In this document: one piece after another, positions 41,495 to 50,230 of the stretch
Position numbering within the stretch: position 1 is the first letter of the stretch
How the letters are laid out: each line of letters begins with the position of its first letter
The notes under the pieces: generated by a model
Database searches by the model: none
Told to the model about the DNA's origin: nothing
The model's input: only the letters and a program-made list of their open reading frames with translations
Program-made: the position numbers and the translations under genes
Source of the DNA: an uncultured Alphaproteobacteria bacterium
Lineage (GTDB): Bacteria; Pseudomonadota; Alphaproteobacteria; HIMB59; GCA-002718135
DNA length: 64,000 nucleotides
Assembly: GCA_902577945.1 (NCBI GenBank)
Contig: CACHBB010000001.1
Span: forward strand, 1 to 64,000
Direction: 5' to 3'

Positions 41495-43069
41495 ATGAAT
41501 AATTTAATATCAATTAAAAGTTTAGATATTTCATTTAATAAAAATAATGTTTTAAATAATGTAAATATTGATATTGTTAATGGAAAAACTACAGCCATAG
41601 TTGGAGAGTCAGGCTCTGGAAAAACATTATCTGCATTAAGTATTCTTAAATTACTTCCTAATAGTGCTAAAATAAATAAGGGTAAAATTTATTTTAAGAA
41701 TAAAAATATTTTAGATTTACCTGATAATGAGATTCAAAAAATAAGAGGTAATGAGATAACAACTATTTTTCAAGAACCTATGACAAGTTTAAATCCTCTT
41801 CATACAATAAATAAACAAATTGAAGAAATTATTCTTACACACAATAAATTGAGCGATAAAGAGGTTAAGGATCAAACAAAAAATCTATTAAATGAAGTTG
41901 GTTTAAGTAAAATTGCTACAAGGCAAAAAGTATATCCATTTGAATTATCAGGAGGTCAAAGACAAAGAATAATGATAGCAATGAGTATAGCTAATAATCC
42001 CGATTTAATAATAGCCGATGAACCAACTACTGCACTTGATGTTACAATTCAAATGCAGATTTTAGAATTGTTATCAAATCTTCAAAATAAATTTGGTATG
42101 ACTATGCTTTTTATTAGTCATGATATTTCTGTTGTAAAAAAAATAGCTGATTATGTTTACGTAATGAAAGAAGGAAAAGTTATAGAAAAGGGAACGAAAG
42201 AAGAAATTTTTAATAGTCCTTCTGAAGAATATACAAAAAAATTAATTCTATCTCAAACTAAAGCAAAAAATAATATTAATTTAACTTCAACCGAAATATT
42301 GAAAATAGAAAATTTAAAAGTATGGTATCCGATAAAGAAGGGTTTACTTCGAAAGACTATTGATCATGTTAAGGCTATAGATGGTGTTAGCTTTAAATTA
42401 CATGAAGGGGAGAGTGTTGGTATCGTAGGTGAGTCAGGCTCAGGGAAAACAACTCTTATGTTGGCAATATTAAAATTGATTAATTCAGAAGGTAAAATTT
42501 TAATAAACAATAAAAATATTAACCAGCTTGATAAACAAAAAATACTAAATTTAAGAAAAGAAATTCAAATAGTTTTTCAAGATCCTTTTTCATCATTAAG
42601 TCCTAGAATGAATATTGAAGAGATTATATGCGAAGGACTTGATGTTCATTATCCAGATATCTCAAAAACTATAAGAAAAACTAGATTAAAAAATGTTTTA
42701 ACTCAGGTAGGCTTAAATTATTTTGAAACTATAGAAAAATATCCTCATGAATTTTCTGGAGGTCAAAGACAAAGAATAGCAATAGCTAGAGCATTAATAT
42801 TAGAGCCAAAAATATTAATATTGGATGAGCCAACTTCGGCACTAGATATTACAATTCAAAATCAAATAATTGATTTATTAAATGAATTACAAAATAAATT
42901 ATCTCTGAGCTACATTTTTATAAGTCATGATATGAAAGTTATTCGTTCAGTTTCAGATAAAGTAATTGTGCTCAAAAACGGTGTAATTGTTGAGTCTAAT
43001 ACAGCTGAAGAAATTTTTAGAAATCCAAAATCTAATTATACAAATAATTTGATTAGATCAGTGTTGTAA
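41495..43069 (+). CDS. yejF: Peptide ABC transporter, fused dual ATPase (YejF-like)
   Basis: Two Walker A (GESGSGKT), two LSGGQRQRI/FSGGQRQRI signatures, two Walker B. Confidence 0.95.
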   Translation: MNNLISIKSLDISFNKNNVLNNVNIDIVNGKTTAIVGESGSGKTLSALSILKLLPNSAKINKGKIYFKNKNILDLPDNEIQKIRGNEITTIFQEPMTSLNPLHTINKQIEEIILTHNKLSDKEVKDQTKNLLNEVGLSKIATRQKVYPFELSGGQRQRIMIAMSIANNPDLIIADEPTTALDVTIQMQILELLSNLQNKFGMTMLFISHDISVVKKIADYVYVMKEGKVIEKGTKEEIFNSPSEEYTKKLILSQTKAKNNINLTSTEILKIENLKVWYPIKKGLLRKTIDHVKAIDGVSFKLHEGESVGIVGESGSGKTTLMLAILKLINSEGKILINNKNINQLDKQKILNLRKEIQIVFQDPFSSLSPRMNIEEIICEGLDVHYPDISKTIRKTRLKNVLTQVGLNYFETIEKYPHEFSGGQRQRIAIARALILEPKILILDEPTSALDITIQNQIIDLLNELQNKLSLSYIFISHDMKVIRSVSDKVIVLKNGVIVESNTAEEIFRNPKSNYTNNLIRSVL

Positions 43070-43076
43070 ACTTTAG

Positions 43077-45053
43077 ATGAACTATGAACCAGATAAAAAA
43101 ATAGCTGAAGAATTATTAAGTTACTTCAATTTAAAAAGATATTCTGAACTAATAAATAAAATTACAATTATACAACTGAAATTTCCACAATCTGTTTTTT
43201 TATTAAATATTTTAGGAAGTACATATTTTGAGTTAGGGAATAATGAAAAAGCAATTAAATCCTTTGAAAAAATAATTAAAATTAACCCTAGCTTTGCAGA
43301 TGCATATTATAATTTGGGAATTATTTATAAAGTTACTGGTAACACAGATAAATCATTCGATTGTTATATTAAATGTATTAATTTAAATCCTAAAAAATTT
43401 GAAGCTTATAATAATTTGGGTAATATTTACAGAGATAGAAATAATTTAGAAAAAGCAATTGAATATTATTTTGATTCTTTAAAAATTAATCCAAAATATT
43501 CTGTAGCACTACAAAACTTTGGTGTTTGCTTGCAGAATTATAAATTTAATAAAAGATCAGAGCTGATTGATAATCATATTGTAACTTTACTAGAGAGTAA
43601 TAAAATATTAAGACCTGTAGATGTTGTTCATAATTTAATAGACTATCTTTACTTAGATCCAAATTTTAAATTGATAATTGATGACAAAAAAGATTTAAAA
43701 AATAATAGGAATTTAGATCAAATCATTAAAAAAATTTTAGATTTTAAAATTTTAATTACTTTATTAAAAATTACCCCTATTACTAATATCAAAATTGAAT
43801 TTTTTTTAAGAAATTTGAGATACAAAATTTTAATAAATTTATTTGAAATTAAAAATAAAAAAGATGCATTAATACTTATGAAAACTATGGCAACGCAGTG
43901 CTTTATAAATGAATATATATACCCTGTGAAAATAGAAGAAAAAGAATTATTAAAAAGTATTGAAAATAAATTGCTTACTTATTTAGAAACTAATAAAAAG
44001 AATGACATTGAGCTAATTATTGCTTGTCTAGCAGCATACAAAACTCTAGGTTTATATAAATGGTCTGACCGAATAATTAATTTAGAGGAAATTAGTGAAT
44101 TAGTGACACAGCAGATTACTGAACCAAACAAAGAAAGAATATTAAAAAAACAATTAATATCTAAAAATATTAATAACTCTATTTCCTTAAATGTAATGAA
44201 ACAATATGAAAAAAATCCTTACCCTAGATGGAGCAAAATAGCATTAAATAGGCAGCAGAAAAATATAATTGAATTTTTTCAAAATCTTAATTTAAAATTT
44301 GAAAAAGCAAAACTAAAAGAATTGAAAAATATAAATGTGCTCGTAGCCGGTTGTGGAACAGGTCAACATGCGCTAACAACAGCTAGGAAATATGAAAATT
44401 CATTTATTACTGCATTAGATTTAAGTCTCAGTAGTTTAAGTTACGCAAAAAGAAAAGCAGATGAATTACAAATTAATAATATTGAGTTTATTCAAATGGA
44501 CATATTAGATATACAAAAACTTAATAAAACATTTGATATTATTGAAAGTGTAGGTGTACTTCATCATATGGAAAACCCCTTATTAGGATGGGAAAATTTA
44601 TATAAAGTATTAAACCAAGATGGATTAATGATGATTGGGCTTTATAGTGAAATTGCTAGAAAACATATAAAAAAAATTAGAGATAAAATTAAGGTTAATT
44701 ATTTAAATTTGACAGATGAAGATATAAAAAATTTAAGAGATGAAATTATTAAATCAAAAAATAAAGACAAAAAAATATTAACCTATAGTTCAGACTTTTA
44801 CTCACTAAGTACAATTAGAGATTTGTTATTACATGTTAAAGAGCATACATTTAATATTAATCAAATAAAAAATATATTAAAAAAATTGAATTTACAGTTT
44901 TGCGGCTTTGAAGATAGAGAATTAATTAATTTGTTTAATAAATACTATAATGGGAAAGAAGATATATATAACTTGGAAATTTGGAATGATTTTGAATTAA
45001 AAAATCCCAGAATTTTTGCAAATATGTACCAGTTTTGGTGTCAAAAAACTTAA
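43077..45053 (+). CDS. TPR-repeat protein fused to SAM-dependent methyltransferase
   Basis: Tandem TPRs (FADAYYNLGIIYKVTGNTDKSFDCYIKCINLNP) followed by VLVAGCGTGQHALTTARKY...ESVGVLHHMENPLLGWENLYKVLNQDG. Confidence 0.85.
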   Translation: MNYEPDKKIAEELLSYFNLKRYSELINKITIIQLKFPQSVFLLNILGSTYFELGNNEKAIKSFEKIIKINPSFADAYYNLGIIYKVTGNTDKSFDCYIKCINLNPKKFEAYNNLGNIYRDRNNLEKAIEYYFDSLKINPKYSVALQNFGVCLQNYKFNKRSELIDNHIVTLLESNKILRPVDVVHNLIDYLYLDPNFKLIIDDKKDLKNNRNLDQIIKKILDFKILITLLKITPITNIKIEFFLRNLRYKILINLFEIKNKKDALILMKTMATQCFINEYIYPVKIEEKELLKSIENKLLTYLETNKKNDIELIIACLAAYKTLGLYKWSDRIINLEEISELVTQQITEPNKERILKKQLISKNINNSISLNVMKQYEKNPYPRWSKIALNRQQKNIIEFFQNLNLKFEKAKLKELKNINVLVAGCGTGQHALTTARKYENSFITALDLSLSSLSYAKRKADELQINNIEFIQMDILDIQKLNKTFDIIESVGVLHHMENPLLGWENLYKVLNQDGLMMIGLYSEIARKHIKKIRDKIKVNYLNLTDEDIKNLRDEIIKSKNKDKKILTYSSDFYSLSTIRDLLLHVKEHTFNINQIKNILKKLNLQFCGFEDRELINLFNKYYNGKEDIYNLEIWNDFELKNPRIFANMYQFWCQKT

Positions 45054-45129
45054 ATTAAATGTTGGAGATAAAGGGATTCGAACCCTCGAAAGTATTGCTA
45101 CTTTACACGCTTTCCAAGCGTGCTGATTA
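45051..45129 (-). pseudogene. Partial tRNA-Ser copy (3' two-thirds, 5' end missing) with 3' flank
   Basis: Aligns without gaps to 46015-46093 (79 bp, 8 mismatches): anticodon arm, variable arm, T arm, acceptor 3' strand; no D-arm or 5' acceptor strand on its right side. Confidence 0.9.
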
Positions 45130-45259
45130 GAAAAGAGTTAAGAAATTACAAAGAGTTTTTTACAATTAAATATTAATTTTTGATGTAAATAGTTTGTCAT
45201 ATATGTGTCTAACATTGTATATAGTATTCAGATGAAATTTCTTATAGGTATTTTTAGTA

Positions 45260-45943
45260 ATGAAAATATTTGTTAAAAATCTTATTCTTGTTTTTATATT
45301 TTTCCTATCTAATCAAAACATAGCTTATGGAGAGAAATATCTAGAGGTTTTAAAATTATATGATTTATATTCTCAAGAAATTTTAGATATTGACCAACTA
45401 AATTCCAGCTTTGAGAAAATGAATCTAAATAGTGAAAATATAAAAAATTTAATTTCTCTAAGAAAAAGTGATATTGTTTCAGAAGATGATTTTATAAATG
45501 GTATAAAGAAAATTTTGGAAGAAGTTTCTAGTTTAGAAAATGAATTAAAAGAAAATAAAAAGGATAATATTGAAGTAGATACAACTAAATATGAGTTTCA
45601 AGTTGGAATTACAAATATACATGCCGCTGTAGTTTCTGATTTCAATTACGGAGATATATGGAACCATAAATTTGAAATTATTGATAATGAAATTTCTAAA
45701 ATTTCTTTTAAAAATTCTAAAAATATTGATTTATTAAAATTTTCAAAACCAAAAATAAAATTTTTGAAGGATAATAACTTTTCTATTCGTTCTAGTGTCA
45801 TCTATTTACCAGAACCGTCTGTAAGTGTTAGGTATGATTTTAAAGGAAAATTTATAGATAGCAATGTTGAAGGTGAGGTCATAATAACTTACACTGGACA
45901 TGAAGAGGCGGGATTAGTTTTATTAAAAGCAAAAACAAATTAA
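45260..45943 (+). CDS. Hypothetical putatively secreted protein (227 aa)
   Basis: N-terminal hydrophobic segment (MKIFVKNLILVFIFFLSNQNIAYG) resembling a signal peptide; helical middle; beta-rich C-terminus; no family recognised. Confidence 0.7.
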   Translation: MKIFVKNLILVFIFFLSNQNIAYGEKYLEVLKLYDLYSQEILDIDQLNSSFEKMNLNSENIKNLISLRKSDIVSEDDFINGIKKILEEVSSLENELKENKKDNIEVDTTKYEFQVGITNIHAAVVSDFNYGDIWNHKFEIIDNEISKISFKNSKNIDLLKFSKPKIKFLKDNNFSIRSSVIYLPEPSVSVRYDFKGKFIDSNVEGEVIITYTGHEEAGLVLLKAKTN

Positions 45944-46023
45944 GTTTTTGACTTGAATTAAGTGTGTCGTATGTTTGTCAAAATACAGTTTTTTCGAATA
46001 AACTTAATTACGCCTAAATTAAA

Positions 46024-46113
46024 TGGCGGAGAGAGAGGGATTCGAACCCTCGGTAGTATTGCTACTACACACGCTTTCCAAGCGTGCTGATTAAACCGCT
46101 CTCACATCTCTCC
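46024..46113 (-). tRNA. tRNA-Ser (anticodon GGA)
   Basis: Minus strand GGAGAGATGTGAGAGCGGTTTAATCAGCACGCTTGGAAAGCGTGTGTAGTAGCAATACTACCGAGGGTTCGAATCCCTCTCTCTCCGCCA: 7-bp acceptor stem, long variable arm, encoded CCA; anticodon at 46077-46079. Confidence 0.96.
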
Positions 46114-46128
46114 TTTTTTAATTAAGTA

Positions 46129-47394
46129 TTATATTAAATATTTATTATGAAAAGTATGATAAAAATAACTATCACTATTTTTGTGGCTATTATTTGAGTT
46201 ATTATTTATTTTTCCATTTTTAAATCTTTTAATATAAATGTATGCTACATATAAGATAATCTGATCTATATGCCATCTGATTTTTTTATTATTTATTAAG
46301 TAGCTAACATAGTTGGTATAGAATTTTAAAAAAATTTTTGAATTGTTAGTATTGATAAATAAAGATTGATTAGCTGTAATAGACGTTTGGAAGTATCTAA
46401 GCTCTTCCTTTATGTGTAAGGTCATATCGAAATTTTTATTCATTTCTAAATATTGATTTAAATCTTTGCAAATAATACTATCAGCATCAAAAATAAACAC
46501 TGGTTCGTTATATTTTTTCATTAATTCATCTACTAAAAGATATCTCCTAGCTGTGTAGTAAGATTTTGTTTCAATATTATCAAAATTAAATGATTTACTA
46601 TTTTCAAAGATTAATGAAAAATTTGTAATATTCAAATGTTCTATTTCAGAGCAAATTTTTTTTATTTCTTGTTCGCTAGCATCGTGGATCAAAATAGAGA
46701 TTAAATAACTTTTAGAATTTTTCTTCAAAGAATTTAAGAATCTTAATATTTCATTATTAAATATTTCATAGGTTCCAGAAACAACTACTATATAATTATA
46801 TAAAGATTCTATTTTATTTTTTTGATAAACTATTTCATGTTTAATTGGTGAATTATTATCTAGAATAAAATCAAAATTTTTCTTATCGATAAAAAAATAG
46901 TCTAAATTTTTATAATAATCTCTTCTATTTAATTTTAAATCACCTAAAATCTTTTCAGCTGCTTCAAATTGATCTGTTTCCAATAAATGGTGAAAATATT
47001 CAAACTGAATAAATAATATTTTTTTAATACCTGATTCTAGTGCTTCATAAAATATTTTAAATTCATGATTTTTTTTAAATTCTCTTAATAATTTTAAATT
47101 AAGATAATATAATTCATTTGTTAGTGGTGTTTTTTTATCTTTATTTAAACCAAATTTAATTAAGGAATCAATTAATTTGAATTTTAATTTCTTATTTTGT
47201 AAAAAATTTTTTTTTGTTGAAATAAAAGCAATATCTATCAAATTAGGTATCACTCTTAAATCATTAAATTTTCTATAAATAGATTTATAAAGCTGATATG
47301 ATTCTATAAATTTCTGTGCTTTGTAAAAATCTTTTGCTTTAATAACAATCGATTGTATTTCTTGAATATTTTGATTTTCATTTGTTAAAGTCAT
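46129..47394 (-). CDS. Putative glycosyltransferase (nucleotide-diphospho-sugar transferase-like) with helical N-terminus
   Basis: Catalytic-type FIFDADSIICKDL, ITANQSLFINTNN, WHIDQIILY. Confidence 0.6.
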   Translation of the reverse strand: MTLTNENQNIQEIQSIVIKAKDFYKAQKFIESYQLYKSIYRKFNDLRVIPNLIDIAFISTKKNFLQNKKLKFKLIDSLIKFGLNKDKKTPLTNELYYLNLKLLREFKKNHEFKIFYEALESGIKKILFIQFEYFHHLLETDQFEAAEKILGDLKLNRRDYYKNLDYFFIDKKNFDFILDNNSPIKHEIVYQKNKIESLYNYIVVVSGTYEIFNNEILRFLNSLKKNSKSYLISILIHDASEQEIKKICSEIEHLNITNFSLIFENSKSFNFDNIETKSYYTARRYLLVDELMKKYNEPVFIFDADSIICKDLNQYLEMNKNFDMTLHIKEELRYFQTSITANQSLFINTNNSKIFLKFYTNYVSYLINNKKIRWHIDQIILYVAYIYIKRFKNGKINNNSNNSHKNSDSYFYHTFHNKYLI

Positions 47395-47419
47395 CTCTTG
47401 TTAATATTATTTTATAGTT

Positions 47420-48274
47420 TTAAATATAAATTAAAATAGTAATTAATATAAATAAAGTTGCAAAAATATTAATTATTAAAAAGTAATTCTGTAAGATTAA
47501 TGAAATTGGATTTTCGCCATCCGTTGACCTTATTGCAATCAAATAATATCGATAGATAAACATAAAAATAAATGGAAAGGTTAAAATTAAAAAAAATGAT
47601 GTACTGTAAGTATAAATAAAAACAAGTATAAAAAAAGTAATTATCATTAGTATTGTTATATTTTTAAGAGTAGTAATATTATAGAAATTTAAAACAGATC
47701 TTGTTTGTATAAATTCATTATCCTTCAATAAATTAAGCTCGCCTATTCTCTTTAGTAAGATAAAAAAAATAGATATTATCAATGTTGTAAGTAACATTAA
47801 GTTTGTACTTTCAACATTTATCACTAATGATCCTGTATCTATCCTAATTAAATATAGTGATGATAAAATAAGTAATTCTAGGAATGGTATTTTTTTAAAA
47901 AATAAAATATATGTGCAAGATGTCACTAGATATATTAAAATATGAATAAATATTGTTTTTTGGAATATTAAAAATATTAATCCAACAAATACTAAGGATA
48001 TTAAAATATAAATAGACTCTTTAATTGATATCTTATTTGAAGCTAAAGGACGGGATTTTTTAATTGGGTGTTTTTTATCATTGTTCAAATCAATTATATC
48101 ATTAAGTATATAAACAATTGAAGATGTAATAGAAAATATTATAAAACTTATTATTAAATCAAAATAGTTATTTAATTCTAAAAACTTTACAGAAAAAATA
48201 ATGGGAAAAAATATAATTAAATTTTTAAACCAATCTTTAATTCTTAACAATTGTAGTATATTTGTATACTTCAT
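47420..48274 (-). CDS. UbiA-superfamily prenyltransferase, decaprenyl-phosphate phosphoribosyltransferase-like
   Basis: LLRIKDWFKNLIIFFPIIFS; YILNDIIDLNNDKKHPIKKSRPLAS (NDxxDxxxD); multiple TMs. Confidence 0.8.
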   Translation of the reverse strand: MKYTNILQLLRIKDWFKNLIIFFPIIFSVKFLELNNYFDLIISFIIFSITSSIVYILNDIIDLNNDKKHPIKKSRPLASNKISIKESIYILISLVFVGLIFLIFQKTIFIHILIYLVTSCTYILFFKKIPFLELLILSSLYLIRIDTGSLVINVESTNLMLLTTLIISIFFILLKRIGELNLLKDNEFIQTRSVLNFYNITTLKNITILMIITFFILVFIYTYSTSFFLILTFPFIFMFIYRYYLIAIRSTDGENPISLILQNYFLIINIFATLFILITILIYI

Positions 48275-48277
48275 TAT

Positions 48278-50230
48278 ATGATTTTTAGTTTTACATTAAA
48301 ATCAATATTTTTAATATTTTTAATTATAATTTTAAAACCGCCGTTAAATAATTATATTGATCTAATATTCTTTTCACTGGGTATATTTGTAGTTTTTTGT
48401 TTTGAAACAAAAATTAAAAAAAAAATAAACAATTATTTAATTACGTTTATTTTTTTTGTAATTTTAATATTAAATTTCTTTACAAATACAAATAGTATTA
48501 AAGAAATTCATTCAACTTTTTTTTCAGATAAAGATATTGAAACAATTTCCAAAATTTTACCTAAAAATATAATAAATAAAATATTGATTGATTATGAAAA
48601 ATTTAATCTTTCAAGGGCATTAGAATCACATGATGGAAGTGAATTTCAATCTGAAGAAAACTTTAAGAATTTTTCATTTATTGAGATACCTAATAAATTT
48701 TCAGCTGATAATTTTTTTTATGATAAAGCTTATACAAGATCTATCAATAATATTAACTTTTCTAATAGAGAAGAATTAAGGATAAGCCAAATTAATAATT
48801 TAAAATATAATTTAGTTTTTGATAAAGAATTTAGAAGAGAAATACCTTATTTTGTCATATTTGATATTCCAAAAAAATATAAAAATTCAAAAATATGTGG
48901 TTATGGAAATATTTTTTATAGTTATAATTTTAAAGATATAAATGAGTTGCAAGACACAACTTTCAAAATAAAAAAGAATAATTGTTTAGTTTTTGATAAT
49001 GATAAGGACCTAAAAATTTTAGGGTATTCAATAAATAAAGATAAAGATCTTTCAATAAAGTTAAATAAAAATTTTATAAATATTTTATTAGATACCCTTA
49101 AATATTACTTAGCTTCTTTAATTATATTAATTTTCATATTTAATTTTTTTAGCCTTAAGAGATTTAGCAACAAAGAAATAATCATCATAACAACATCAGT
49201 TTTATCATCTATTCTTTTTATCCTACTTAAGGATCATAATATGATCTTTGGACTTAGATATTTTAGAGGTGGAGCAGATGGTCTTGTATATGAAAATCAT
49301 GCAGTACTAATGCTACATTATTTAAAAAACCTTGATGTTTTAGAATTTTTAAGAGGTCAGGAAAATGTTTATTATTTTATGCCTGGATTAAGATATTTTT
49401 TAGCAATAACAAAAATTATATTTGGTGATACTAGTTATGGATATTTAATTTTAAGTTTTCTCATACCAATAAGTTTATTTTATTTATTTAAAAATATAAT
49501 TTCTGAAAAAATTGCATTTTATTTGATTATTTCATTTACATTATTGCCTATTTTTGAAAACATGGGTTTTGGGCATTATAACTATATCCATCAAATAGTT
49601 AGGAATCACGCAGAAACTTTATCAATTTCTATTATTATTTTTTGTTTTGCTAAATTTACTAATCCAAATTTTGAAGATAATATTAATTATTTAAAAGTAT
49701 TTTTTTATTGTTTAATTTTGGCGATAGCTACATTTTGCCGACCTAATTTTTTCCCAGCAACGTCAATTCTCTTTATATATTTATTTTTTATCTCTGTAAA
49801 AAGAAGTTATATGTTGTCTGTGAGTGCGGTATTGGGATTTTCTTTGGTGTTTGTTTCACTATTTCATAATTATTATTTTGGTAATGATATTTCATTATTT
49901 ACAAAGTCAGATATTCATTTTGTATTTAACGATGCATTTGCTAATTTAAATTTACAAAAAATAGAGAACAATTTTGTTATAAATCAATTTATAAAATGGA
50001 ATCCAATTTATAATATTCATAGAATATTTATATTGATTTTTATCATTTATTGTTTTTTTAGATTTGAAAAAAATAATATAAATATTCTTTTATTTTCATC
50101 AGCTATTAGTCAACATATCGTTTTACTGTTAACGCACCCTGATAGCAGATATGCTTATCTAGCGTGGTTGCTAACATTTATTTTGTTTGTTAACTATTTA
50201 TTTAATTTTTATTTAAAAAAATTAAAATAA
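48278..50230 (+). CDS. Large polytopic membrane protein, possibly a GT-C-type glycosyltransferase
   Basis: Many TM segments and a large extracytoplasmic loop between the early TMs and the rest; FRGGADGLVYENHA...GQENVYYFMPGLRYF; family not certain. Confidence 0.5.
   Translation: MIFSFTLKSIFLIFLIIILKPPLNNYIDLIFFSLGIFVVFCFETKIKKKINNYLITFIFFVILILNFFTNTNSIKEIHSTFFSDKDIETISKILPKNIINKILIDYEKFNLSRALESHDGSEFQSEENFKNFSFIEIPNKFSADNFFYDKAYTRSINNINFSNREELRISQINNLKYNLVFDKEFRREIPYFVIFDIPKKYKNSKICGYGNIFYSYNFKDINELQDTTFKIKKNNCLVFDNDKDLKILGYSINKDKDLSIKLNKNFINILLDTLKYYLASLIILIFIFNFFSLKRFSNKEIIIITTSVLSSILFILLKDHNMIFGLRYFRGGADGLVYENHAVLMLHYLKNLDVLEFLRGQENVYYFMPGLRYFLAITKIIFGDTSYGYLILSFLIPISLFYLFKNIISEKIAFYLIISFTLLPIFENMGFGHYNYIHQIVRNHAETLSISIIIFCFAKFTNPNFEDNINYLKVFFYCLILAIATFCRPNFFPATSILFIYLFFISVKRSYMLSVSAVLGFSLVFVSLFHNYYFGNDISLFTKSDIHFVFNDAFANLNLQKIENNFVINQFIKWNPIYNIHRIFILIFIIYCFFRFEKNNINILLFSSAISQHIVLLLTHPDSRYAYLAWLLTFILFVNYLFNFYLKKLK

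Larger units (their letters stand above)
45051..46093. mobile_element. Candidate integrase-less mini-island/remnant bounded by tRNA-Ser-derived direct repeats
   Basis: Direct repeats 45051-45129 and 46015-46093; paired TKTGTC motifs just inside both ends; single orphan ORF between them; no recombinase. Confidence 0.5.

Noticed and set aside
45061-45129. Second functional tRNA-Ser gene
   Set aside because: Has anticodon, variable and T arms, but no D-arm or 5' acceptor strand is found where required, and CCA is changed to ACA; treated as a partial copy.
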